A DNA stretch of 37,477 nucleotides from a virus. The notes beneath the pieces were generated by a model. It did no database searches. It was not told the origin of the DNA and saw nothing but the letters and a program-made list of their open reading frames with translations. Both the position numbers and the translations under genes were made by a program. The stretch covers positions 1 to 37,477 of the IMG/VR virus record IMGVR_UViG_3300023178_000120; one strand, 5' to 3'. Positions 1 to 6,953 of the stretch are shown piece by piece (position 1 is the stretch's first letter; each line of letters opens with the position of its first letter).

Positions 1-1225
1 ATTTAACATATGCTGCACTTTCTAAAGAGGCCATCAGTGGACCTTGTGCTTTGAAAACAGATCCCGCATCACAAGCAATACTTTTAGCTGCTGTCAATGT
101 AATAGTTTTATTTCCAGATGATATGTTCATTTGTCCGCCAGATGTAAATTGTCCTCTACCCTGCGCGGTAAAACTTATGTCGTTTGCTGTACTAACAATG
201 AAGTGACCTTGACCATCAGCGTTACCTATATTGTAGCCCACGTTTGAATGACATTCAAATACATCAGTTCCCATGACCTTAGTATGACGATTTTTTTCAA
301 CAATAGTAAATTGATTGCCTTTAATCTCCTCATACTTATCACCCTCAACAAGCATTTTACAATCACCTTTAATTGTAACATTACACCCGCCTGTTATATA
401 AACATCTTTGCCTTGCATAACAATCTCAACATCTCTAGATACTATTTTAGTAACCCTAGTTCCGTCTGACTGTATTTCTCTATATGTCCCTGAATTATGA
501 TACTCATGTATTCTGCCATTAAAAGGAGTATCGTCTACTTCAAATATGTGTCCTGATTCAGTTTCTTTAACGTGATTGTAAGGATAAACTGAGGTTGTTC
601 CATTTTCAAAAGTCGGAACAGTCCCAGGTTCACTGTAGGTTCCTTCTCCTGTAGTCCCCCAGCGAGCATGAGGTTCAGACCAAGATCCGTTCTCATATGA
701 AGCTCCTGAAATATTCGGGGAAGTGTTACTAACATCAGGCGCTCTCGCAGTAGGAACTTCTTCCACTCTAACACTTCTTTTCTTAATTAAGCTAGCGTGT
801 TTCTCTGCTTCTCCGCCTCGGGCTAATCTTGACAAGTCGGATTCTTTGAGTCCGTTTCTACCTTCTTTAGTAGTGAAAGGATAAATGTGTTTTGGATCGT
901 TAAAACCTACTTTGTCATCTTCTACTTTTTCTGTAGGAAGGCCTGGCATCGAGCCAAGTATAACTGGTTGTTGTTCGTCATCACCATCAACAAAGAATCC
1001 TATAACAGTAGACCCGTTAGTGAGATTTGGTGTTTCGCCCACACCAGAAATACTTGTTCCTGTGACCGGCATGACAGGAACAGCCCAAGGAAGTTTGTCT
1101 GTAGGTAAAGATTCTCTGTTTGCAGTATGATAACCAAGAATACGTACTCGGTATCTACCTAATTGTTCAGGGTCGATTCTATCTTCAACAACCCCTATCC
1201 ACATTTTAAACTGAGGTACTAACAT
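1..1225 (-). CDS. 5: Baseplate hub / tail spike gp5-like, 3' end beyond window
   Basis: Open from an ATG at 1225 to the left edge (408 codons visible), so the C-terminus is missing. Residues 1-100 look like the gp5 OB-fold (start MLVPQFKMWIGVVEDR, then RYRVRILGYH and QPVILGSMPG). From about residue 240 short beta-strand-like repeats follow (VEIVMQGKDVYITGG, NVTIKGDCKMLVEGD), which fit the trimeric beta-helix needle of gp5/VgrG. I see no lysozyme-like sequence between the two parts, unlike T4 gp5, so the protein may pierce without hydrolysing. The start overlaps the stop of the upstream hub gene by one base (TAATG), and a GAGG lies about 11 bases upstream. In T4, gp5 sits on gp27 at the tip of the tail tube. 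The gp5 call is fairly firm; the lack of lysozyme applies only to the visible part. Confidence 0.8.
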   Translation of the reverse strand, partial: MLVPQFKMWIGVVEDRIDPEQLGRYRVRILGYHTANRESLPTDKLPWAVPVMPVTGTSISGVGETPNLTNGSTVIGFFVDGDDEQQPVILGSMPGLPTEKVEDDKVGFNDPKHIYPFTTKEGRNGLKESDLSRLARGGEAEKHASLIKKRSVRVEEVPTARAPDVSNTSPNISGASYENGSWSEPHARWGTTGEGTYSEPGTVPTFENGTTSVYPYNHVKETESGHIFEVDDTPFNGRIHEYHNSGTYREIQSDGTRVTKIVSRDVEIVMQGKDVYITGGCNVTIKGDCKMLVEGDKYEEIKGNQFTIVEKNRHTKVMGTDVFECHSNVGYNIGNADGQGHFIVSTANDISFTAQGRGQFTSGGQMNISSGNKTITLTAAKSIACDAGSVFKAQGPLMASLESAAYVK

Positions 1226-2568
1226 TAATTTATTGCCTCGTTAAATCCATTTTTAACTATTTCAACCTGCATAGTATGTTTGTCGTTTGTAATAAAATGT
1301 CTAATTGCGGTAATTAAAAACACTCCTGACAAATATTTATCAACCGCATCAGCGGCAGTAGCGTCTACTAGTTTTGTCCCTGTAGAAGGATATAAAAAGT
1401 TTATACACATTCCTACTGCCATATCAGTTCTACCATGGATTTGAATAGAGAATTTAGTAGCAAGCAAAGAGTTTAAATAAGAGTGTCTATAATGTGTTTT
1501 GTCTATAATATAGTCTGCAGGATGACCTTCTGGTAAATCAGTATTGTTTGTTATTCCGTAATCTGTGTATAGGGAAGAATTGACCGGAACAAAAGAAGTG
1601 TAATTATAAGGATTTAAATTTACATTTTGAGGAATTGCAGTTCCATCTGCTGTTTTAAAGAATCCTTGAGCATCTTTTGACATATCAAATGTAGTTTCTG
1701 TAATTTTTTTAGTAGTCAGATCATAGCTTCTAACAGCATTAGCATAATACCCATTCATTAAATTACCGACACTATCAATAACACGAGGCACCTTTATGGA
1801 AATAACCCTAGTCATCTCATCACTAACCGGAGTGCCGTAATAGGAATTTCCGTCTCTTTTTCTTTTATAAGTTCCCGGCACTAGTTCATAAACATACTCA
1901 TCAAAAAGACCTTCTATTCTTTGTTTCTTTATTAACGATTCAGGACTGGCCAACATAAAAGCATTCTTAGTTTCAAAAAATAAAAAGTCAGAGGCTATAC
2001 CACTATAACTTTGACATCTCTTAGAGATATAAGCAAGATTTTTAAAGGGTGACCAAAAATTAGAAGTATATTTTATTTTTGTGCTATGTGGGGGATCGTT
2101 TATTAAAAAATAACTGTAATCACTTACTGTTAAATAATCTTCAAATATTTTTGCAGCTACTTCATCGGTAGTCCCAGAAAAAGACCCAGTTACCGTTGTT
2201 TGTAAATCTATATATCCTTCTTGTGAGATTAACTCCAAGAGATAGCTTACTTGAGTGTCGCCCTTAACTGTTCTATTTTTTATACCGGAAACATAGAAAG
2301 TTTTTTCAAATACTGTAGGGGGAGTATCTTCAAAGGTCGGGGTTCTAAATTTTATAACAACAAGCTCACCACCCACAATAGGAAATGTAGAAATTAAATT
2401 AATGTTATCAGTGATAAGTATTTCCGCAAATAAACAAGGAGAATACATATCCTCAAATATATTAATTTCTGTAAAAAATTCTTTTAGTCCCGTTCCTCTG
2501 TCATATTGATTTACTATAATAACATCTTCAACTATGACTGAACCGGTTTGTAAAAGTTCATCTTGCAT
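1225..2568 (-). CDS. Baseplate hub protein, gp27-like (tentative)
   Basis: A 447-aa protein between gp53 and gp5, the position expected of the hub subunit that carries gp5. The first 110 residues read like a hub or late-control-D beta domain (FTEINIFEDMY, CLFAEILITDN, a FYVSGI strand). The C-terminal part contains FSIQIHGRTDMAVGMCINFL and a GVFLITAIRHFI segment, similar in style to hub domains of other contractile tails. T4 gp27 is 391 aa, so the size is compatible. No signal peptide or membrane segment is seen. It starts 11 bases inside the end of gp53, so the two are probably translationally coupled. The identification rests mostly on gene order and beta-rich character; a profile comparison with gp27 would decide it. 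Confidence 0.55.
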   Translation of the reverse strand: MQDELLQTGSVIVEDVIIVNQYDRGTGLKEFFTEINIFEDMYSPCLFAEILITDNINLISTFPIVGGELVVIKFRTPTFEDTPPTVFEKTFYVSGIKNRTVKGDTQVSYLLELISQEGYIDLQTTVTGSFSGTTDEVAAKIFEDYLTVSDYSYFLINDPPHSTKIKYTSNFWSPFKNLAYISKRCQSYSGIASDFLFFETKNAFMLASPESLIKKQRIEGLFDEYVYELVPGTYKRKRDGNSYYGTPVSDEMTRVISIKVPRVIDSVGNLMNGYYANAVRSYDLTTKKITETTFDMSKDAQGFFKTADGTAIPQNVNLNPYNYTSFVPVNSSLYTDYGITNNTDLPEGHPADYIIDKTHYRHSYLNSLLATKFSIQIHGRTDMAVGMCINFLYPSTGTKLVDATAADAVDKYLSGVFLITAIRHFITNDKHTMQVEIVKNGFNEAIN

Positions 2569-3070
2569 TAGCCATCAGCCTTTTATACTGATTAACAAAA
2601 TCACCTACAAATTCACTAGGAACAAGTGCAATTTGTCTTTTTTCATCATTCAATTCAATTTCATAATCATAATTTGATACCTCTGAATATTCACCGCTCG
2701 TAACTTTGGCTGCGTCATAATCAACTACTGTATCTGTGCCTGCAATAACATAATGATGCACAGCATTTTCGTTGCCGTTGCCATACTTATTTTTAACATA
2801 CTCGTCTAATTGTATATTATTCTTAGGCCATTCTTCATAAGGGTTTGTAATATCATTGACAAAAAATATCAACCAATGGTATAAATGATTACCATAAAAT
2901 CTATGCGAAACAATATCAGGAGTATCTCCTTCTTCAATATAGTAAGATTCTAATGCTAATCTACCTTTAGGAGTGCTTCTAAAACCTATTCTATTAAAAA
3001 TATCCTTAGCTGATGTAAAAGAACCATCAGGCAAAGGATAAATTATTTTTGGCATAGCTCTAAAATACAT
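2558..3070 (-). CDS. 53: Baseplate wedge subunit gp53
   Basis: A 170-aa protein matching the gp53 pattern: an N-terminal FNRIGF segment, then LESYYIEEGDTPDIVSHRFY with a LysM-like 'YYI..GD.P..I....YG' stretch, and the typical LYHWLIFFVNDITNPYEEWP, comparable to 'YWVLLMCNDNYDPYYGW' in T4 gp53. gp53 joins neighbouring wedges to each other and to the hub, so it belongs to the inner baseplate. The ATG at 3070 overlaps the stop of the gp48-like gene (TAATG) and has GGAGGAA about nine bases upstream, so I prefer it to the internal Met five residues later. Transcription probably comes from the late promoter in front of the gp48-like gene. Confidence 0.85.
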   Translation of the reverse strand: MYFRAMPKIIYPLPDGSFTSAKDIFNRIGFRSTPKGRLALESYYIEEGDTPDIVSHRFYGNHLYHWLIFFVNDITNPYEEWPKNNIQLDEYVKNKYGNGNENAVHHYVIAGTDTVVDYDAAKVTSGEYSEVSNYDYEIELNDEKRQIALVPSEFVGDFVNQYKRLMANAR

Positions 3071-4338
3071 TAGAATGTGTTCCTCCAGTTAGTTTCAGAA
3101 ACTCCTGTACCATCACGATCACCAAGTCCTTGTCTAGTGAGCATTTCTAGTTCTGCAAACGACAACTGCATATTAATTTCTACAGGTTTACCATCTGTGC
3201 CTTTGAAAGACGTAAATGAATCTTGACCGCCGAATGACACTTTAACATCAGTCAATGCACACGGAGCAATTTTGCTTAAATTCTCATTTCTTTTATCCTT
3301 ATAACGATATTCTATTTCAAATTCAGAAGGATATATAAGTGTATAATTGTTGTCATTTCTTTCTGGGTGCATATGATATTTAAATAACTGAATAATACTC
3401 ATAACATTGTTAAATTCCCTATCGTTTCTAGGAATAAACTTATAACCAAATCCAAATTTTCTAAATCCCATACTCTGAAATAATTGTTCTTTATAAGGGT
3501 TTAGAGTATTGCCTGAAATTAAATCAAATGCAGCCCCTAAATCTCCCGCAATACCTATTTTACCTGGCAAGTCAGCAGCCCCTTGTATTAGTGATCTTGC
3601 ACCCGCACTTCCTACATTAATAAACTGACTTAAATTGACACTTTTATCAGTGAAGGGTATATCAAAATCACCTTCACCGTCTGTGATAATATCACCTAAA
3701 GAAACTCCGTTTTGAGTGAGCGCCCCACCTACAATTCCTAAATCTTTATTTTCCCAATTAGCAGAATATTCAGCAGTGGGTGGTCCTGATACAAAAAGTT
3801 GTATTGCCTGTTTTACACTAACTTTTGAAAAATTAGCTCCTAATGAATCAGGCAGATCAACGCCAGTTACAAGTGCCCCACCTGCAGCTCCAAGAGCTCC
3901 TACATCTTGTACTATACCAGGTGCACCAACATAATTAAGGCCTTTTTTTACTACACCAAATGCTCCTAAAGAAAGAAGGCCCAGAGCAAATCCCCCGTCC
4001 CTATTTTCCCCTATCATATTGTTTAATCCATCCTCACTGGGTCTACCTAGACCAGTATTAGAAATACTACCAGGTGTACGGGTGCCTGCGCTATTTCTTG
4101 CAGCTCTAGTATTTTCCCTAGTGTTAATATAAAATATTACACTGTGTAATAAATCTGAGTTATCATTGCCTACATCCGAGGGGAATTTATATACCTCTTG
4201 TCTGGCAAGCCTGGCCCCACCAGGAAGAGCAGGACTCAAACTTTCTGGTTCTCCATTTTTTCTAGCTATAGATGCTTCTAAAGCGCTAGTATCAGTAAAG
4301 TCGATTGGCTTGTCTGGATTTAAAAAGTCGATTGCCAT
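3070..4338 (-). CDS. 48: Baseplate tail-tube cap, gp48-like
   Basis: A 422-aa first gene of the leftward baseplate operon. Residues 1-190 are Gly/Ala/Ser/Pro-rich and poorly structured in appearance. The last ~130 residues carry the segment I associate with gp48/gp54 tube-initiator proteins: FKYHMHPERN, IYPSEFEIEYRYK, ALTDVKVSFG and INMQLSFAELEMLTR, which is also the general tail-tube fold pattern. In T4, gp48 and gp54 sit on the hub and start polymerisation of the gp19 tube. The start at 4338 has only a weak CGGA upstream, but a T4-type late -10 motif lies 29 bases ahead (4367-4374). gp54 is the alternative, since both families share the fold. Confidence 0.65.
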   Translation of the reverse strand: MAIDFLNPDKPIDFTDTSALEASIARKNGEPESLSPALPGGARLARQEVYKFPSDVGNDNSDLLHSVIFYINTRENTRAARNSAGTRTPGSISNTGLGRPSEDGLNNMIGENRDGGFALGLLSLGAFGVVKKGLNYVGAPGIVQDVGALGAAGGALVTGVDLPDSLGANFSKVSVKQAIQLFVSGPPTAEYSANWENKDLGIVGGALTQNGVSLGDIITDGEGDFDIPFTDKSVNLSQFINVGSAGARSLIQGAADLPGKIGIAGDLGAAFDLISGNTLNPYKEQLFQSMGFRKFGFGYKFIPRNDREFNNVMSIIQLFKYHMHPERNDNNYTLIYPSEFEIEYRYKDKRNENLSKIAPCALTDVKVSFGGQDSFTSFKGTDGKPVEINMQLSFAELEMLTRQGLGDRDGTGVSETNWRNTF

Positions 4339-4345
4339 ATAAATA
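4338..4345 (+). promoter_or_regulatory. T4-type late promoter (TATAAATA) for gp4 operon
   Basis: An exact TATAAATA on the plus strand, 37 bases upstream of the gp4 start at 4382. In T4 this octamer is the late -10 element read by the gp55 sigma factor with gp33. It overlaps the start codon of the divergently oriented gp48-like gene and faces the minus-strand late box at 4367-4374. Confidence 0.6.
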
Positions 4346-4366
4346 ATCCGAAAGATTGTTTTTCTT

Positions 4367-4374
4367 TATTTATA
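4367..4374 (-). promoter_or_regulatory. T4-type late promoter (TATAAATA) for gp48-gp53-hub-gp5 operon
   Basis: An exact TATAAATA on the minus strand (plus-strand tatttata), 29 bases upstream of the gp48-like start at 4338. Its position in the only gap between two divergent structural operons supports it. Transcription from here would pass through the opposing plus-strand box at 4338-4345. Confidence 0.65.
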
Positions 4375-4381
4375 ACGGCAA

Positions 4382-4828
4382 ATGACATACACTAAACAAT
4401 TATATCAAGGAAAGTTCAGGCCAAGAAACCCGGCCAAATATAAAGGTGACATATCAAACATAGTGTATCGTTCCGGATACGAATTGAAGTTTATGAATTG
4501 GTGTGATCTCAATGATTCAGTGCAAGAATGGGGAAGTGAAGAAATAATTATACCATATCGTTCACCTATAGACAACAGATACCATAGATACTTTGTGGAT
4601 TTCTACGTCAAAGTAGTCAACAATAATATCACTGAAATGTATCTTGTAGAAGTCAAGCCCTATCGTTTTACACAAGAACCTAAGGTTCCTAAGAGAAGAA
4701 CAAAAAGGTTCATACAAGAAGTAAAACAATGGGGTGTGAATTTAGCCAAGTGGGAAGCAGCTGAAGAATTCTGTAAAGACCGTAATTGGAAATTCAAAAT
4801 TATTACAGAAAAAGAGTTGAACCTATAA
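4382..4828 (+). CDS. 4: Head completion protein gp4
   Basis: A 148-aa protein; T4 gp4 (gp50/65) has 150 aa. It shows the nuclease-like core seen in gp4 and TnsA-type proteins: YRSGYELKFMNWCD with an early Glu, EWGSEEIIIPYRSPID, RYFVDFYV, and YLVEVKPY as the E-x-K strand, followed by ITEKEL at the end. In T4, gp4 is needed to finish DNA-filled heads so that tails can join. It is the first gene of the rightward late operon, with no clear Shine-Dalgarno, and it lies next to a probable gp2, as in T4. The D...E-x-K arrangement suggests the PD-(D/E)XK fold; whether it cuts DNA is not shown. Confidence 0.85.
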   Translation: MTYTKQLYQGKFRPRNPAKYKGDISNIVYRSGYELKFMNWCDLNDSVQEWGSEEIIIPYRSPIDNRYHRYFVDFYVKVVNNNITEMYLVEVKPYRFTQEPKVPKRRTKRFIQEVKQWGVNLAKWEAAEEFCKDRNWKFKIITEKELNL

Positions 4829-4830
4829 AA

Positions 4831-4846
4831 CCATTATAAATAATGG
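4831..4846 (+). promoter_or_regulatory. Palindromic TATAAATA element abutting a start codon
   Basis: CCATTATAAATAATGG has inverted 7-base arms around AA and contains the late octamer TATAAATA (4835-4842). The start codon of the next gene is at 4848, five bases after the octamer. If used as a late promoter, it would give an almost leaderless message. It may instead be only an AT-rich gap. Confidence 0.35.
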
Positions 4847-4847
4847 T

Positions 4848-5423
4848 ATGGCTAATCCATTCCAAAACATAAGAGCCGCGGCAGGCGAACAGGACCGTTC
4901 ATTCAGATGGTACCAAGATGCTGTTCGTAAAATGGCTAACGGTATCAATACTTTTGCTGAAGTGTCTCGTACTGACATAGGCGAGTTTACTAGTAGGTTA
5001 GAACCTGGTAATATGTATATGTTTCAGTATGATCCTAAGTTCAAAGACAGCTTGCCATATTATGATAGGTTCCCCTTATGTTTGCCGTTTGATGATATAT
5101 CAAACGGGTTTGTCGGAATAAACTTTCACTATCTACCTTATATGATGAGGGCTCAGTTATTGGGAAACCTAATGAATTTTACTGACAAAGCGTTGACTGA
5201 TAAAAGTAAAATAGAAGTCAGTTGGGGCCTATTAAAAAACTTTGGCCGATTCCCACAAGTAAAACCCTCAGTGAAAAAGTATTTGTATAGTCAAGTCCAG
5301 ACTAGGTTCGTAAAGATAAATCCTGAACACTGGAGAGCTTCTATATTTTTACCGACACATGATTTTGCAGGGGCAACACAGAATCAAGTATATAGACAAA
5401 GCAGAGAAATAATAAATGGCTAA
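4848..5423 (+). CDS. Probable DNA end protector gp2 (head/tail completion)
   Basis: A 191-aa protein with the blocks NMYMFQYDPK, LPYYDRFPLCLPF, GFVGINFHYLPYMMRAQL and a C-terminal WRASIFLPTHDF. I associate this pattern with the T4-like marine phage protein labelled 'DNA end protector gp2'. T4 gp2 is longer (274 aa) and sits beside gene 4, as here. gp2 caps packaged DNA ends and lets them enter the host without RecBCD attack. No enzymatic motif is visible. The gene has no ordinary Shine-Dalgarno, because the palindrome at 4831-4846 fills the gap. It overlaps the next gene by eight bases. A gp3-like tail completion role is the main alternative. Confidence 0.5.
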   Translation: MANPFQNIRAAAGEQDRSFRWYQDAVRKMANGINTFAEVSRTDIGEFTSRLEPGNMYMFQYDPKFKDSLPYYDRFPLCLPFDDISNGFVGINFHYLPYMMRAQLLGNLMNFTDKALTDKSKIEVSWGLLKNFGRFPQVKPSVKKYLYSQVQTRFVKINPEHWRASIFLPTHDFAGATQNQVYRQSREIING

Positions 5424-6066
5424 CTCACAATCAACTTTTGAAAACTTTTTAAGTCAAGTAAGAAATGATTATACTCCTCGTTCGGATAAGTTTGAAGTTA
5501 CCTTTACGTTACCTGATTCAGATGAAGTAGTACCTCCTTTACGTCTACGTGATAATTTTATATTTACAGTAATGTGTGAAGAAGCTCAGTTACCAGGATT
5601 GTCAGCTACAAATGTTCCTTATAAGAAAGGGTCATGGACTGAATATAGAAATCAAAATGTAGAGTTTCTTACACAAGATGTAGTTTTCACTTTTATTAGT
5701 GACGGCAATTTTGAAATACGTGATAGATTTGAAGATTGGATATTGAGAACTGTAGATCCATACACAAAAGAGTCTGCTTATATACAGGAGGTTGCCAGAA
5801 ATATACAAGTAGCTGTATTGGATAATCAAAACAATATAAGAACAAAATATGAATTACAAGAAGCAATACCTAAACTAATTAACGTGACTCCTCTTTCTTG
5901 GTCTAACACGGGTCACATTAGAATATCAGTGTCATTTACAGCTAAGCGTTGGGTGAGAAAGGATAATGAAAGAGAGCGTAATCCCAGAGATGCAGTAAGA
6001 GATAGACTGAGAAATAGGAGAGTATTAGGACAGATAGGTGGGATCCTTCAAAGGATCTTTGATTAA
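5416..6066 (+). CDS. Tail-tube-fold protein (gp19/gp54 family)
   Basis: A 216-aa protein of the tail tube or tube-initiator type. Residues 20-60 hold KFEVTFTLPDSD and a CEEAQLPGLSATNVPYK loop, the 'LPG' turn common to gp19-like tubes. These are followed by VEFLTQDVVFTFISDGNFEIRD-type strands (short pieces given here) and IRISVSFTAKRWVR. The C-terminus is strongly basic (RERNPRDAVRDRLRNRR). The main tube gp19 normally lies beside the sheath gp18, and none is seen here, so a baseplate-tube junction role (gp54 or gp3-like) is more likely. It starts eight bases inside the previous gene. The tube fold is reasonably supported; the exact T4 equivalent is not. Confidence 0.55.
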   Translation: MANSQSTFENFLSQVRNDYTPRSDKFEVTFTLPDSDEVVPPLRLRDNFIFTVMCEEAQLPGLSATNVPYKKGSWTEYRNQNVEFLTQDVVFTFISDGNFEIRDRFEDWILRTVDPYTKESAYIQEVARNIQVAVLDNQNNIRTKYELQEAIPKLINVTPLSWSNTGHIRISVSFTAKRWVRKDNERERNPRDAVRDRLRNRRVLGQIGGILQRIFD

Positions 6067-6082
6067 ATTATAGGAGAATATA

Positions 6083-6772
6083 ATGGCACTACCTAATTTG
6101 GATGTACCTAGGTTCAACATAAAAGTTCCTGGTATAGAAGAAGAAATATTAGCAAGACCTTTTTTAGTTAAAGAAGGGAACATATTGACACAAGCTGCGG
6201 CTTCTGATATATCAAGTCAATTTTTAGCAGTACAGCAGGTCATTGAAAATTGTACTTTTGGTGAAGTAGCAGTAAAAAAATTAGAGATGTATCAATTACA
6301 ATACATCTTTTTAAAGTTAAAAGGAAGATCGACAGGACCTGAACAAGAGTTTGTTTTGACTTGTGGTAAATGTGAAACTAAAATAAACTATACTATGGAT
6401 ATGGATTCTTTTGAAACTGTAGGTAATATAGAAGAAAATAGAAAAGATATTAGGATTAATGATAAAGGCGGTATTATATTTAAAAGACCTGCAGCAGAGG
6501 TTATGATTCAAATTGATAAATTATCTGATTTGGAGGTTATACTTAACTGTGTGGAAGCAGTATATGATACTGAAGAAACAACGGTACCGGAAGATCTTGA
6601 TCCTGAAGAATTTAAAGAGTTTGTTGAGAATTTACCACTGGCAGTTTTAGAAGAAGCAAGAGAATTTTTGTCAGAAACACCTGTATTAGGAAAGGCCATA
6701 CAGTTTAAATGTTCCTCTTGTGGAACAACAAATGAGGCCATTATAAATGGAGTAGAGCATTTTTTCGTATAA
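6083..6772 (+). CDS. 26: Baseplate hub assembly protein gp26 (T4_baseplate family)
   Basis: A 229-aa protein of the T4 gp26 type (208 aa in T4). The N-terminus has LPNLDVPRFNIKVPG and ARPFLVKEG, followed by an all-helical middle. Two CxxC pairs (C94/C97 and C210/C213) look like a split zinc ribbon. The start has AGGAG upstream (ATAGGAGAATATAATG). It is followed by a short gp51 gene and the gp29 tape measure, the place where tail assembly chaperones lie in many phages. The last codons read CAT TTT TTC GTA TAA and contain a perfect -1 slippery heptamer T TTT TTC (6760-6766). This would allow a 289-aa gp26-gp51 fusion as a minor product, so both the normal and the shifted product are plausible. 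Confidence 0.8.
   Translation: MALPNLDVPRFNIKVPGIEEEILARPFLVKEGNILTQAAASDISSQFLAVQQVIENCTFGEVAVKKLEMYQLQYIFLKLKGRSTGPEQEFVLTCGKCETKINYTMDMDSFETVGNIEENRKDIRINDKGGIIFKRPAAEVMIQIDKLSDLEVILNCVEAVYDTEETTVPEDLDPEEFKEFVENLPLAVLEEAREFLSETPVLGKAIQFKCSSCGTTNEAIINGVEHFFV
6760..6766 (+). promoter_or_regulatory. -1 programmed frameshift site T TTT TTC
   Basis: The heptamer T TTT TTC fits X XXY YYZ exactly in the gp26 frame (caT TTT TTC), just before the gp26 stop at 6770. Slipping by -1 opens the gp51 frame (R-I-T-L-S-Q-D-S...). Possible stimulators are a Shine-Dalgarno-like GGAG at 6749-6752 and a 7-bp stem downstream (6785-6791 with 6807-6813). Confidence 0.7.
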
Positions 6773-6822
6773 CTCTTTCTCAGGATTCGTTAGACAATTA
6801 TTATAAAACGAATTTCCTATTG

Positions 6823-6951
6823 ATGCAGGAACACAATTGGAGTTTGACAGAATTAGAAAATATGGTGCCCTGGGAAAGAGAAGTTTACGTAGCAATGTTA
6901 ATTCAACATTTAAAGAAAAAAGCAGAAGATAGAAAAAATAAGAGAAAGTAA
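6823..6951 (+). CDS. 51: Baseplate hub assembly protein gp51-like (C-terminal part of frameshift product)
   Basis: From the only in-frame ATG this encodes 42 aa (MQEHNWSLTELENMVPWERE..., ending in a Lys-rich tail). The same frame is open well upstream, back through 6766, and reads RITLSQDSLDNYYKTNFLL before the Met. This has the look of the conserved helical domain of short gp51 and tail-chaperone 'T' segments (NYYKTNFLLM..H..SLTELE.M.PWER). A start at 6823 would cut that domain in half, and the stretch between contains no ATG or GTG. I therefore think the domain is made mainly by -1 frameshifting from gp26 at 6760-6766, adding 61 residues. The gene ends three bases before the tape measure gene starts. 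Confidence 0.65.
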   Translation: MQEHNWSLTELENMVPWEREVYVAMLIQHLKKKAEDRKNKRK

Positions 6952-6953
6952 AT

